Part shown: piece after piece, positions 8,348-16,345 of the stretch | Layout of the letters: each line of letters begins with the position of its first letter | Position numbering within the stretch: the stretch's first letter is position 1 | Source of the DNA: Pristimantibacillus sp052113225 | GTDB lineage: Bacteria; Bacillota; Bacilli; Paenibacillales; Paenibacillaceae | Direction of reading: 5' to 3' | DNA: 64,000 bases | Assembly (NCBI RefSeq): GCF_052113225.1 | Contig: NZ_JBFRCT010000006.1 | Span: 1 to 64,000, forward strand | Made by a program: the position numbers and the translations under genes | The notes under the pieces: generated by a model | What the model was told of the DNA's origin: nothing | The model's input: only the letters and a program-made list of their open reading frames with translations | Database searches by the model: none

Positions 8348-8381
8348 GGAAGAGCGGACCGGGTAGCCGGTCTGCTCTTCC
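8348..8381 (+). other. strong intercistronic hairpin without T-run
   Basis: A 15-bp stem (8348-8362 with 8367-8381, one G-T pair, loop GTAG) lies between the second pspA and the kinase gene. There is no run of T after it. It may stabilise the abundant pspA mRNA or lower read-through into the kinase and regulator genes. Confidence 0.7.
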
Positions 8382-8412
8382 ATGCGTGCGTACTTAAAAG
8401 GAGTGGACTTAG

Positions 8413-9420
8413 GTGGCCCAAGGGCAGTCAAATGAGCCCCATCATACGGATAGACCGAATCAAGAGGCAAGGCGCAAACATGTGACGGAGACGATTCTCT
8501 GGCTCATTATTATTGTCAGTCTCGTCATCATTGTGCTGCAGGCAATCGGTTATGTACAGCTCTATACCTTTAGAGGGAAATGGGCCATTCTAGGGCTCAC
8601 CGTTATTGGTGCAGCAATAGCAGCTGCGGCTGTAGTCGGTTTTCTGCAAAATTCAAAGCTGAAGCAGGCTGTAGAGCGTTTAAGTGAGCAGCAGCGCAGG
8701 CGCAGCTACCGGGTAACGCTGAATTCTGCAGAAGAATCCGAAGGAAATCATGCGAACGAGCAAACGGAAAGCGAAGCTATATGGACGGAGAAGGTCAAGT
8801 TCTCAGCAGTCATTGAAGAGCGGCAGCGGCTAGCCAGAGAGCTACATGATGCCGTAAGTCAGCAGTTATTCGCCATATCCATGACAGCAACAGCTGTCAG
8901 CCGTACGATCGAGCGTGACTGGGAGAGAGCCCGCAGGCAGGTTCAACTGATTGAAGAGATGGCCTCCGTTGCCCAATCTGAGATGAGGGCCTTGCTGCTT
9001 CATTTACGGCCTGTTCATTTGGATGGCAAGAATCTGGCGGCAGCTCTAACCGCACTTGTGGACGAGCTTAAGCAGAAGGTTCCCATGACGATTGATCTGG
9101 ATGTCGACGATACGATTACGCTCAAGCCAGAGGCGGAAGACCATTTGTTCAGGATTGCACAGGAGGCTTTATCCAACACGCTGCGGCATTCCAAGGCTGA
9201 TCGGATGCAAATTAATTTGCATCGGAAAGGCCATGAAGTACGTATGTTAATTAAAGACAGCGGGATTGGATTTGATCTGGAAGCGAAAAAACAGACCTCT
9301 TATGGATTACTCACGATGGAAGAGCGTGTAAATGAGCTTGGCGGCTATTTACATATGGTTTCTAAGCCAGGGGAAGGAACAGCTATCGATATTAGTGTTC
9401 CGATCGAAGGTGGCAAGTGA
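8413..9420 (+). CDS. liaS: sensor histidine kinase, LiaS/VraS type
   Basis: 335 residues. Two membrane helices (about 26-48 and 57-79) with a very short external loop make it an intramembrane-sensing kinase. The HisKA_3 box ARELHDAVSQQLF puts the phosphorylated His at residue 145. The ATP-binding domain shows EALSNTLRHSKA, KDSGIGFD and SYGLLTMEERV. Known role of the family: sensing cell-wall antibiotic stress and phosphorylating LiaR. Start GTG, with AAGGAG 9 bases before it. The regulator gene follows after 25 bases. No LiaF inhibitor gene is present nearby, unlike the Bacillus locus. Confidence 0.88.
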   Translation: MAQGQSNEPHHTDRPNQEARRKHVTETILWLIIIVSLVIIVLQAIGYVQLYTFRGKWAILGLTVIGAAIAAAAVVGFLQNSKLKQAVERLSEQQRRRSYRVTLNSAEESEGNHANEQTESEAIWTEKVKFSAVIEERQRLARELHDAVSQQLFAISMTATAVSRTIERDWERARRQVQLIEEMASVAQSEMRALLLHLRPVHLDGKNLAAALTALVDELKQKVPMTIDLDVDDTITLKPEAEDHLFRIAQEALSNTLRHSKADRMQINLHRKGHEVRMLIKDSGIGFDLEAKKQTSYGLLTMEERVNELGGYLHMVSKPGEGTAIDISVPIEGGK

Positions 9421-9445
9421 ATGCAAAAGAAAGCGGTGAATATAG

Positions 9446-10114
9446 GTGGAACCGATCGAGCAGCTAAATGAACAAATTAAAGTTTTATTAGTGGATGATC
9501 ATGAAATGGTACGAATCGGTCTTGCTGCCGTGCTTGATACGGAGGAAGGCATTGAGGTTGTAGGAGAAGCCAGCAACGGTTATGACGGCATTCGGCTGGC
9601 ACAGGCCTATAAGCCTGACATCGTACTCATGGACCTTGTAATGGACGGTATGGATGGTGTGGAGACGACACAAAAACTGCTTGAGCTTTATCCTGAGTGC
9701 AAAGTCATAGTATTAACGAGTTTTATTGATGACAGCAAGCTATATCCGGTTATTGAAGCCGGGGCATTCAGCTACTTGCTGAAGACAGCTAGGGCAACGG
9801 AGATTGCTGATGCCATCCGTGCAGCAGCAAGGGGGCAATCCGTGCTGGAGTCTCAGGTTGCAGCTAAGATGATGAATCGACTTCGCAAACCGAAGCAGCC
9901 TGTACAAGCTGCACTCCATGATGATTTGACGGAGCGGGAGATGGACGTATTAAAGCGGGTCGCCCAAGGTATGTCTAATCAGGAGATAGCGGACGAGTTA
10001 TATATTGGTGTGAAGACAGTGAAATTTCACATTACGAATATTTTCAATAAGCTTGACGTTGACGACCGTACGCAAGCAGCGATCTACGCGCATAAGCAGG
10101 GGATTGCAGAGTAA
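9446..10114 (+). CDS. liaR: response regulator, LiaR/VraR type (NarL family)
   Basis: 222 residues. Receiver domain (residues 10-125) with DD near the start, phospho-acceptor D63 in LMDLVMDG, Thr in VIVLTS and Lys in YLLKTA. A LuxR-type HTH follows at about 155-220 (LTEREMDVLKRVAQGMSNQEIADEL, KTVKFHITNIFNKL). Partner of the kinase just upstream; the expected target is the LiaI-PspA operon at 6141. Start GTG 9446 has a poor ribosome site. A terminator follows at 10136. Confidence 0.9.
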   Translation: MEPIEQLNEQIKVLLVDDHEMVRIGLAAVLDTEEGIEVVGEASNGYDGIRLAQAYKPDIVLMDLVMDGMDGVETTQKLLELYPECKVIVLTSFIDDSKLYPVIEAGAFSYLLKTARATEIADAIRAAARGQSVLESQVAAKMMNRLRKPKQPVQAALHDDLTEREMDVLKRVAQGMSNQEIADELYIGVKTVKFHITNIFNKLDVDDRTQAAIYAHKQGIAE

Positions 10115-10135
10115 TGACATTTATTCATTTCGATG

Positions 10136-10177
10136 AGGGGCTGCCTGAAGTTTATCTTTAGGAGAGCCCCTTTTTTT
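10136..10177 (+). terminator. terminator after the LiaRS pair
   Basis: AGGGGCT-G-CCT pairs with AGG-AG-AGCCCCT across a 13-base loop, followed by seven T. It also lies at the 3' end of the convergent gene at 10189. Confidence 0.82.
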
Positions 10178-10188
10178 GCTAAAATAAG

Positions 10189-10854
10189 TTAAAGAAGGCG
10201 ATTTAACAACATACCGCTTGTTGGAAAAGGCCAGTATATTTTCATGGAGCTATAATAACAACTGTACGGCTGCAGAAGTGGGATATCCCCGCGCAGCAAG
10301 TCCAGCGCCTTGACTGACAGCGGCTCTTCCAATGCTTTATGGAGACCGGTCATCCAGCCTCTTGGACCAATTAACAATGGAATAGAGGATTCAACTGGAA
10401 AGGAATTTGGAAAATCAATATGCCAGTTCTCTGATTCTTTCGTTAGACCAAACTGTTTTGCATCAGAATGCTGCATGGCCTCCTCGATAGCTGACCACAG
10501 CTCAGGTTTTAGATAAGCTTCGAGGTCCTTATAACGGATGTGCAGTCCGTTAATTGTAGCGACTACGCGCTGCAGCAGCTCTTCCAAGACAACCAGAGAA
10601 GGATTATGTTTGATCAAACGAGAAGAAGTTCTTATGGTGAGCTGGGCTTGTCTACTATGCAGCAGCCACTCTGCCGCACTTTCAGCAGCTTTACGATAAG
10701 GCAGGTTCCAGTCGAAGCTGTCATAGAAACCAGGTTCAGGAGGCAGTCGTGTCGGCTCCTCTTCACGGAATGGGGCGCTGCCGTAAGATCGAATTGGAGA
10801 AACGATGGATAATCGTTCTGTGCGTTTGGCGTACGACAACGGTGTAATGTACAT
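10189..10854 (-). CDS. hypothetical protein, 221 residues
   Basis: I do not recognise a family. Residues 40-60 are rich in Pro, Phe and Trp (LPPEPGFYDSFDWNLPY), the middle is helical (residues 70-150), and the protein ends in a hydrophobic aromatic stretch. There is no signal peptide and no clear membrane helix. A perfect ribosome site AAAGGAGG precedes ATG, so the gene is real. It is convergent with liaR and sits 81 bases from the next minus-strand gene, with which it may form an operon. Confidence 0.7.
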   Translation of the reverse strand: MYITPLSYAKRTERLSIVSPIRSYGSAPFREEEPTRLPPEPGFYDSFDWNLPYRKAAESAAEWLLHSRQAQLTIRTSSRLIKHNPSLVVLEELLQRVVATINGLHIRYKDLEAYLKPELWSAIEEAMQHSDAKQFGLTKESENWHIDFPNSFPVESSIPLLIGPRGWMTGLHKALEEPLSVKALDLLRGDIPLLQPYSCYYSSMKIYWPFPTSGMLLNRLL

Positions 10855-10935
10855 TTTGGCTGCCTCCTTTATCTATAATGCTGATCATCTCCAGCATATT
10901 ACGTCTTGTCTGCAAAGGCTGGCGAATGATGTCTA

Positions 10936-11319
10936 TTAGAAGATAAGAAATAAAAAGGCGATAAGCGCCAAATCAATGGCAATCACATCACGGAACGGAA
11001 AGTACGGACGTGGTTCATAATAGTAAGGATCGAACGGGTAAGATTGCGTCTGAACCGGCTGCTCAGACGGCTTACTGGATTTGGACGGTGATTTTGATTT
11101 CCCGCTTTTTTTATTCTTTTTCGAAGATTTTGGCGGTTCGGCTTCCGCTTCTGATTCAACAACAGCTGATTTATTAGGATCCTCATTGAGTGTCAGCTTC
11201 CCTTTGCTGCATTTGCTCAGTATACCGATATGCCTCGATCCATCCTTCATCACGACATAAACAGGCATCCCGCAATATTGCGAGATCAGGTCCTCCTCTA
11301 AGGGATAGATTTGATCCAT
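10936..11319 (-). CDS. hypothetical C-terminally anchored protein with Lys/Ser linker
   Basis: 127 residues in three parts. Residues 1-48 form a compact domain (QYCGMPVYVVMKDGSRHIGILSKC cut short here) that reads like a small Sm/SH3-type beta barrel. Residues 49-88 are a disordered Lys/Ser/Pro linker. Residues 92-104 are Tyr/Pro-rich (YPFDPYYYEPRPYFPF), and the last 19 residues are one hydrophobic helix. Ribosome site AAGGAGG precedes ATG. The layout suggests a tail-anchored membrane protein with its N-terminus in the cytoplasm; no function can be given. Confidence 0.7.
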   Translation of the reverse strand: MDQIYPLEEDLISQYCGMPVYVVMKDGSRHIGILSKCSKGKLTLNEDPNKSAVVESEAEAEPPKSSKKNKKSGKSKSPSKSSKPSEQPVQTQSYPFDPYYYEPRPYFPFRDVIAIDLALIAFLFLIF

Positions 11320-11434
11320 GATTCATTCCTCCTTGTCTATAACTGAAGTAGGCTTTGCAACCAGTGTATTCACCTACAGGCGAATAGGTATGGTTATATA
11401 CCTAGCGGTAATAAATGGTTGAGAGGAGAGCTTC

Positions 11435-12184
11435 ATGATGTCAACAAATCGATTCGTTCGTAAGACAGCTGATCAGGCAGCATCACGCAGAGCACGGTTT
11501 GGCGTTATTATTGCTGCTGTTGTGCTATTATCCGGGGTTATATGGGCGGCGGTGAACAAGGATCAAATTCGTGTCCAGAAGAACGATAGTATTCTGACCC
11601 ATGATATTGCTTTGCTCTGGCAATGGACGGACAAGCTGTATAACAAGGGGGCAGCAAATACGGAATGGACGCTCAGATGGGATCTTGAAGGAGATGGAGC
11701 GGCTTTGACGCAGGCAGATCAAAAGCTGAAAGCGGATGAAATAGGTCAAGAACAGGGCACACTGTCCATATTCCCGTTATCCTCAGAAAATCAGGCTATG
11801 GTCGTCTATGTAACGAAGCAAGGGACAACAAAGAAGCAGCTGTTAGCTATTGTTAACGAGGTGGAGGCTGACTTAAAGGAATCAGGTTTAACTTATTCCG
11901 GAGGAATGACGGTCCGGGGCGATACGGAATATAATAACGCAGCAGAGCGGCTGGCTCATGCAGCCGGCGGGAAACGGATCGATCGGTATAAGGATAACAG
12001 CGGAACAATAAGTGAGGCATACTACTCAGAGAAATTGTTCTCAGCCGTAGAAGCAGGAGCGGGGAAAAAGGCGAATCTTCAGATCGCAGCGCATCGTGAA
12101 ACAGAGTCAAAGCAGCTTTCCCTGATCATTGGAATTCCACTTATAACAGGCGATTACACCGTGTCTCAGCAAGGAAACGATTAG
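11435..12184 (+). CDS. YwmB-like TATA-box-binding-fold protein
   Basis: 249 residues. One membrane helix near the N-terminus (about 23-40) exposes the rest outside. The body and the ending RETESKQLSLIIGIPLITGDY resemble the C-terminal signature of Bacillus YwmB, a sporulation-time protein of unknown function with a TATA-binding-like fold. Ribosome site GAGGAG lies before ATG. Monocistronic: zwf starts 105 bases later. Confidence 0.6.
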   Translation: MMSTNRFVRKTADQAASRRARFGVIIAAVVLLSGVIWAAVNKDQIRVQKNDSILTHDIALLWQWTDKLYNKGAANTEWTLRWDLEGDGAALTQADQKLKADEIGQEQGTLSIFPLSSENQAMVVYVTKQGTTKKQLLAIVNEVEADLKESGLTYSGGMTVRGDTEYNNAAERLAHAAGGKRIDRYKDNSGTISEAYYSEKLFSAVEAGAGKKANLQIAAHRETESKQLSLIIGIPLITGDYTVSQQGND

Positions 12185-12289
12185 AAGAAATTTGAAGGCT
12201 AATCAGTTTTTTTTATGATGGGATGAATAGCAGTTTAAGGATTAATATGCTAAACTACATAAATAAAAATAAAAAAATTATCGGAAAGA

Positions 12290-13852
12290 ATGAGGGAACT
12301 TACTGAAATGAACGTTGAATCATCAAATGCGCAAGGCGCTATTTATTATATTTTTGGAGCGACAGGCGATTTGGCGAAACGCAAGTTGTTTCCTGCCCTT
12401 TTTAGCCTATATAAAGAAGGAAAACTGTCTGAAAATTTCGCTGTTGTAGGCCTCGCCCGCAGAGAGCGTACGAACGAGCAGTTCCGCGCTGATCTTTACG
12501 ATTCGATCGTAGAGTTCTGCCGTTATAAAGCAGATGACGTTGAGCTCTGGAACCGTTTCGCAGAGCATTTCGAATATATGCCGCTTGATATTAACAATGT
12601 AGAAGCGTTCCGTGGTCTGGCTACTCTGTCGGATCAACTGGATGCCAAATTCAATATTCCGGGTAACCGTTTGTTCTACCTGGCACTTGCTCCATCCCTG
12701 TTCGGACCTGTATCGTTCAGCCTGCGTGATGGCGGACTGCTGGAGTCGAAGGGCTGGCACCGCGTTGTTATCGAGAAACCGTTTGGTTATGACCTCGAGT
12801 CGGCTCAAAAGCTTAACGATCAAATTACGCAAGTATTTAAAGAAGAAGAGATCTACCGTATTGACCACTACCTCGGCAAAGAGATGGTTCAGAACATTCA
12901 AGTTATCCGTTTTGCTAACGCATTTTTCGAGCCGCTGTGGAATAATAACCATATCGCTAACGTGCAAGTTACATTGTCGGAAACGGTTGGTGTAGAAGAA
13001 CGCGGTGGTTATTATGATAAATCCGGCGCTCTTCGCGACATGGGCCAAAACCATATGCTGCAAATGCTTACGATGATTGCAATGGAGCCGCCTAGCCGTC
13101 TGCATGGCGAAGATATTCGCGATGAGAAGGTAAAAGTACTTCGTTCCCTTCGTCCATACAGCTCGAGCGACGTCGTTCGCAGCAACGTTGTGCGTGGTCA
13201 ATACAGCGAAGGCTCCCATAAAGGGAAGGACCTTCCTGGCTACCGCCAAGAGGACTCCGTAGGCGAGAACTCGACAACGGAAACTTATTTTGCAGCAAAG
13301 CTGGCTGTTGATAACTTCCGCTGGGCGGGCGTACCGTTCTATATCCGTACAGGCAAACGCCTGCCGGTTAAAACAACTGAAGTTGTTATCGAGTTCAAAT
13401 CGATGCCGCAAAATGTACTATTTGCTCAACGTCATGACCTGCAGCCGAACCTGCTTGTTATCCGCGTTAACCCGATGGAAGGCATCTATATTAAAGTAAA
13501 TGCTAAAACACCGGGCGAAGATAATTCTGTACAGCCGGTAAACATGGAGTTCTGCCAAAGCTGCCAAATCGGCATCAACACGCCGGAGGCTTATGAGCGC
13601 CTGATCCATGATGCGGTCCGCGGCGATTCGACTTACTTTACACGTTGGGATGAAGTAGCTCAAGCATGGGAGTTTGTTGACCGTATTGCAGCTGCATGGC
13701 GTGAAGATTCGAATGATCTGCAGCATTATCCAGCTGGATCTTGGGGTCCTGAAAAAGCTGATCAATTGCTTGCACAAGATGGCTTCAAATGGTGGCCGGT
13801 TAACGGGCAAGAAGAAGACAATGTCATTTGGGTTTCAAATAGCGGCAAATAA
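12290..13852 (+). CDS. zwf: glucose-6-phosphate 1-dehydrogenase
   Basis: 520 residues (514 if ATG 12308 is used, which has the better ribosome site GAGGGAA). It oxidises glucose 6-phosphate to 6-phosphogluconolactone with NADP, the entry to the oxidative pentose phosphate pathway. Visible marks are the coenzyme loop FGATGDLAKRKLFPAL near residue 24, the active-site peptide RIDHYLGKE near 195, and IRTGKRLPVKTTEV in the C-terminal half. Cytoplasmic. The next gene begins 30 bases later and may be co-transcribed. Confidence 0.96.
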   Translation: MRELTEMNVESSNAQGAIYYIFGATGDLAKRKLFPALFSLYKEGKLSENFAVVGLARRERTNEQFRADLYDSIVEFCRYKADDVELWNRFAEHFEYMPLDINNVEAFRGLATLSDQLDAKFNIPGNRLFYLALAPSLFGPVSFSLRDGGLLESKGWHRVVIEKPFGYDLESAQKLNDQITQVFKEEEIYRIDHYLGKEMVQNIQVIRFANAFFEPLWNNNHIANVQVTLSETVGVEERGGYYDKSGALRDMGQNHMLQMLTMIAMEPPSRLHGEDIRDEKVKVLRSLRPYSSSDVVRSNVVRGQYSEGSHKGKDLPGYRQEDSVGENSTTETYFAAKLAVDNFRWAGVPFYIRTGKRLPVKTTEVVIEFKSMPQNVLFAQRHDLQPNLLVIRVNPMEGIYIKVNAKTPGEDNSVQPVNMEFCQSCQIGINTPEAYERLIHDAVRGDSTYFTRWDEVAQAWEFVDRIAAAWREDSNDLQHYPAGSWGPEKADQLLAQDGFKWWPVNGQEEDNVIWVSNSGK

Positions 13853-13882
13853 AGTACACCGCTCACGGAGGGATTTACCTTT

Positions 13883-14506
13883 ATGTTTAAGGTTTATGAT
13901 ATTTCGATGACAATCGAAGAGGGCATGCAAGTATGGGGAAACTCTGAAAGCAAGCAGCCTCAAATGAACTCCCAACCTACCTCTCCAGACGGCGTTAATG
14001 AATCGCGCATCGATATGGATGTCCATTGCGGCACCCATGTCGATGCGCCTCTGCATATGCTGGAGGATGGCGCAACTATTGAGACGATTGGTCTTGAAGA
14101 GCTGGTTGGTAATGCCCGCGTTCTTGATCTTACCCATGTGGTAGACAGTATCACAAGAGAAGATCTCGAGAAGCACGGATTGCAGAAGGGCGAATGGATC
14201 CTTGTAAAAACAAAAAATTCCTATTCGAATACGTTCGAATCTGATTTTGTATTTTTACGGGAAGACGGCGCTCGGTATTTGGTTGAGGTTGGGGTGCGAG
14301 GAATAGGAACGGACGGTCTTGGAATTGAACGATCTCAAGAAGCGTATCCTACACATCGGACGTTATTCCGCAACAATGTTATTATTGTAGAAGGTCTTCG
14401 CCTGAAGGAAGTGCCACCGGGCACTTATTTCATGGTGATCGCACCTTTGAAATTGACCGGTATTGAAGCAGCGCCGGCGCGCGCACTGCTTATCGGGAAT
14501 GGATAA
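13883..14506 (+). CDS. cyclase / kynurenine-formamidase-like hydrolase
   Basis: 207 residues. The metal-binding motif HCGTHVDAPLH (about residues 50-60) defines the cyclase family that includes bacterial KynB arylformamidase; a third ligand region is around GLGIERSQEAYPTHR. KynB releases formate from N-formylkynurenine, but no other tryptophan-degradation gene is present, so the substrate is open. Ribosome site GGAGGG lies before ATG. It follows zwf by 30 bases and prfC starts 39 bases after it. Confidence 0.8.
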   Translation: MFKVYDISMTIEEGMQVWGNSESKQPQMNSQPTSPDGVNESRIDMDVHCGTHVDAPLHMLEDGATIETIGLEELVGNARVLDLTHVVDSITREDLEKHGLQKGEWILVKTKNSYSNTFESDFVFLREDGARYLVEVGVRGIGTDGLGIERSQEAYPTHRTLFRNNVIIVEGLRLKEVPPGTYFMVIAPLKLTGIEAAPARALLIGNG

Positions 14507-14545
14507 AGGGGCGTTGCATCGCGACGCCATGAAGGGAAGGCAAGC

Positions 14546-16132
14546 ATGAGCCAAACATTAAGTAATGAAATTTCGCAGGAAGTAGATAAGCGTCGTACGT
14601 TCGCGATTATCTCTCACCCTGACGCCGGTAAAACGACATTAACAGAGAAGCTCCTCTTATTCGGGGGAGCTATTCGTCTTGCAGGGTCGGTAAAGGCTCG
14701 TAAAGCCAGCCGCCATGCCACATCCGACTGGATGGAGATCGAGAAGCAGCGTGGTATCTCGGTTACGTCCAGTGTTATGCAATTTGATTACTTGGGACAT
14801 CGGGTCAACATTCTGGATACCCCTGGTCACCAAGATTTCAGTGAAGATACTTACCGTACGCTAACAGCAGCGGACAGTGCAGTTATGTTGATCGACGTTG
14901 CAAAAGGCGTCGAGGCGCAGACGATTAAGCTGTTCCAAGTCTGCCGCAAGCGGGGGATTCCGATCTTCACGTTCATTAACAAGCTGGACCGTGAAGGTCA
15001 AAGCCCATTCGAGCTGATGGAAGAGCTGGAGCGGGTACTTGGGATTCGTTCGGTTCCGATGAACTGGCCAATTGGTATGGGCCGCGAATTATGTGGTGTG
15101 TACGACCGAATGAAAAACCAAGTTGAGCTGTTCCAGGGGAATGATCACGACGTAATTGAGGTTCGCAAAGTCGATGACTATAACGATCCCATTATTCGTG
15201 AGATGGCAGGCGACTACTTAACTGATCAGCTCGTGAATGATTTGGAGCTGCTTGATGTAGCGGGCGATCCGTTTGATTTTGAAAAGGTTCAAGCTGGCGA
15301 ACTAACGCCAGTCTTCTTCGGAAGCGCGGTTAACAACTTTGGTGTTCAAACCTTCCTTGAGAACTTCCTGCAGCTGGCACCAAAGCCAACCTCACGGAAG
15401 AGTACGGCAGGAGAGATCGAGCCTACGAACGAGAAGTTCTCCGGCTACGTCTTCAAGATTCAAGCGAACATGAACCCGGCGCATCGCGACCGTATTGCGT
15501 TCCTGCGGATTTGCTCCGGACGGTTCGAACGTGGCATGAGCGTGCGACATGTACGCGCTGGCAAAGATATTAAGCTGTCCCAGCCGCAGCAGTTCCTGGC
15601 ACAAGACCGTGATATCGTCGAGACGGCTTATCCGGGCGATATTATTGGTTTGTTTGATCCAGGTATCTTCCGAATTGGCGATTCCTTGTCGCAAGGCTCC
15701 GAGATTGTGTTCGACGAGCTGCCGACGTTCTCGCCTGAGATCTTCGCCAAAGTAACAGTTAAGAATGCGCTTAAGCACAAGCAATATCAGAAGGGTATTG
15801 ATCAGCTGACAGAGGAAGGTACGATTCAAGTGTTCCACTCTGCAAGCGGCTTTGAGGAAACGATTCTTGGCGTTGTTGGTCATCTGCAGTTCGAGGTATT
15901 CGAATACCGGATGAAGGGTGAATATGGCGTAGATATTCAATTGCACCGTATGCAATTCCAATTCGCTCGCTGGATCGTTGACGATAAGATTGATCCTTCG
16001 AAATTCCGTATCAACTCGACACTCGTGAAGGACAAGAAAGGCAATTATGTTGTCTTGTTCGAGAACGAGTATGCGATGCGTACAGCAATGGATAAGAATC
16101 CAACGATGAAATTCCTAGAGACAGCTCCATAA
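14546..16132 (+). CDS. prfC: peptide chain release factor 3 (GTPase)
   Basis: 528 residues, normal for RF3. GTPase motifs: SHPDAGKTTLTEK (P loop), RGISVTSSV (switch I), DTPGHQDFSEDT (switch II) and NKLD. RF3 removes RF1/RF2 from the ribosome after termination, using GTP. The C-terminal domain ends MRTAMDKNPTMKFLETAP. Ribosome site GGGAAGG before ATG. A strong terminator follows at 16154. Confidence 0.96.
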   Translation: MSQTLSNEISQEVDKRRTFAIISHPDAGKTTLTEKLLLFGGAIRLAGSVKARKASRHATSDWMEIEKQRGISVTSSVMQFDYLGHRVNILDTPGHQDFSEDTYRTLTAADSAVMLIDVAKGVEAQTIKLFQVCRKRGIPIFTFINKLDREGQSPFELMEELERVLGIRSVPMNWPIGMGRELCGVYDRMKNQVELFQGNDHDVIEVRKVDDYNDPIIREMAGDYLTDQLVNDLELLDVAGDPFDFEKVQAGELTPVFFGSAVNNFGVQTFLENFLQLAPKPTSRKSTAGEIEPTNEKFSGYVFKIQANMNPAHRDRIAFLRICSGRFERGMSVRHVRAGKDIKLSQPQQFLAQDRDIVETAYPGDIIGLFDPGIFRIGDSLSQGSEIVFDELPTFSPEIFAKVTVKNALKHKQYQKGIDQLTEEGTIQVFHSASGFEETILGVVGHLQFEVFEYRMKGEYGVDIQLHRMQFQFARWIVDDKIDPSKFRINSTLVKDKKGNYVVLFENEYAMRTAMDKNPTMKFLETAP

Positions 16133-16153
16133 GCTGAATATATAGTGAATAAT

Positions 16154-16201
16154 AAAAATCCCCTGACGGCTGGCACACTGTGCTCCGTCAGGGGATTTTT
16201 G
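16154..16201 (+). terminator. terminator after prfC
   Basis: AAAAATCCCCTGACGG pairs with CCGTCAGGGGATTTTT around a 15-base loop. The A-rich left and T-rich right arms would let it work in both directions. Confidence 0.93.
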
Positions 16202-16241
16202 CTTTTAGACAAAATGAGGTAAAGTTTCTCAATCTATCAGG

Positions 16242-16284
16242 TTGACGGAAGAGCGCTTTCATGACATAATGTACGCGTGTACAT
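16242..16284 (+). promoter_or_regulatory. promoter and operators of the LacI-Gfo-ThuA unit
   Basis: TTGACG (16242-16247) and CATAAT (16265-16270) are 17 bases apart, a good sigma-A promoter. The spacer holds GAAGAGCGCTTTCA (16248-16261), which on the minus strand matches the CcpA cre consensus at 12 of 14 positions and centres on palindromic AGCGCT. A second inverted repeat ATGTAC-GCGT-GTACAT (16269-16284) covers the end of the -10 box and the start site. Autorepression by the adjacent LacI protein is the likely use of one of them. Confidence 0.72.
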
Positions 16285-16345
16285 TACTTACAAGAATGAC
16301 AGCGGCAAGTTGTCTTTTGATTAGCGAGCATACAGGAGGCTGTCG

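Noticed and set aside
12407..13411. Long minus-strand open frame (334 codons) inside zwf
   Set aside because: It is a shadow of the strongly biased sense codons; no family features, no ribosome site, rich in Cys, His and Arg.
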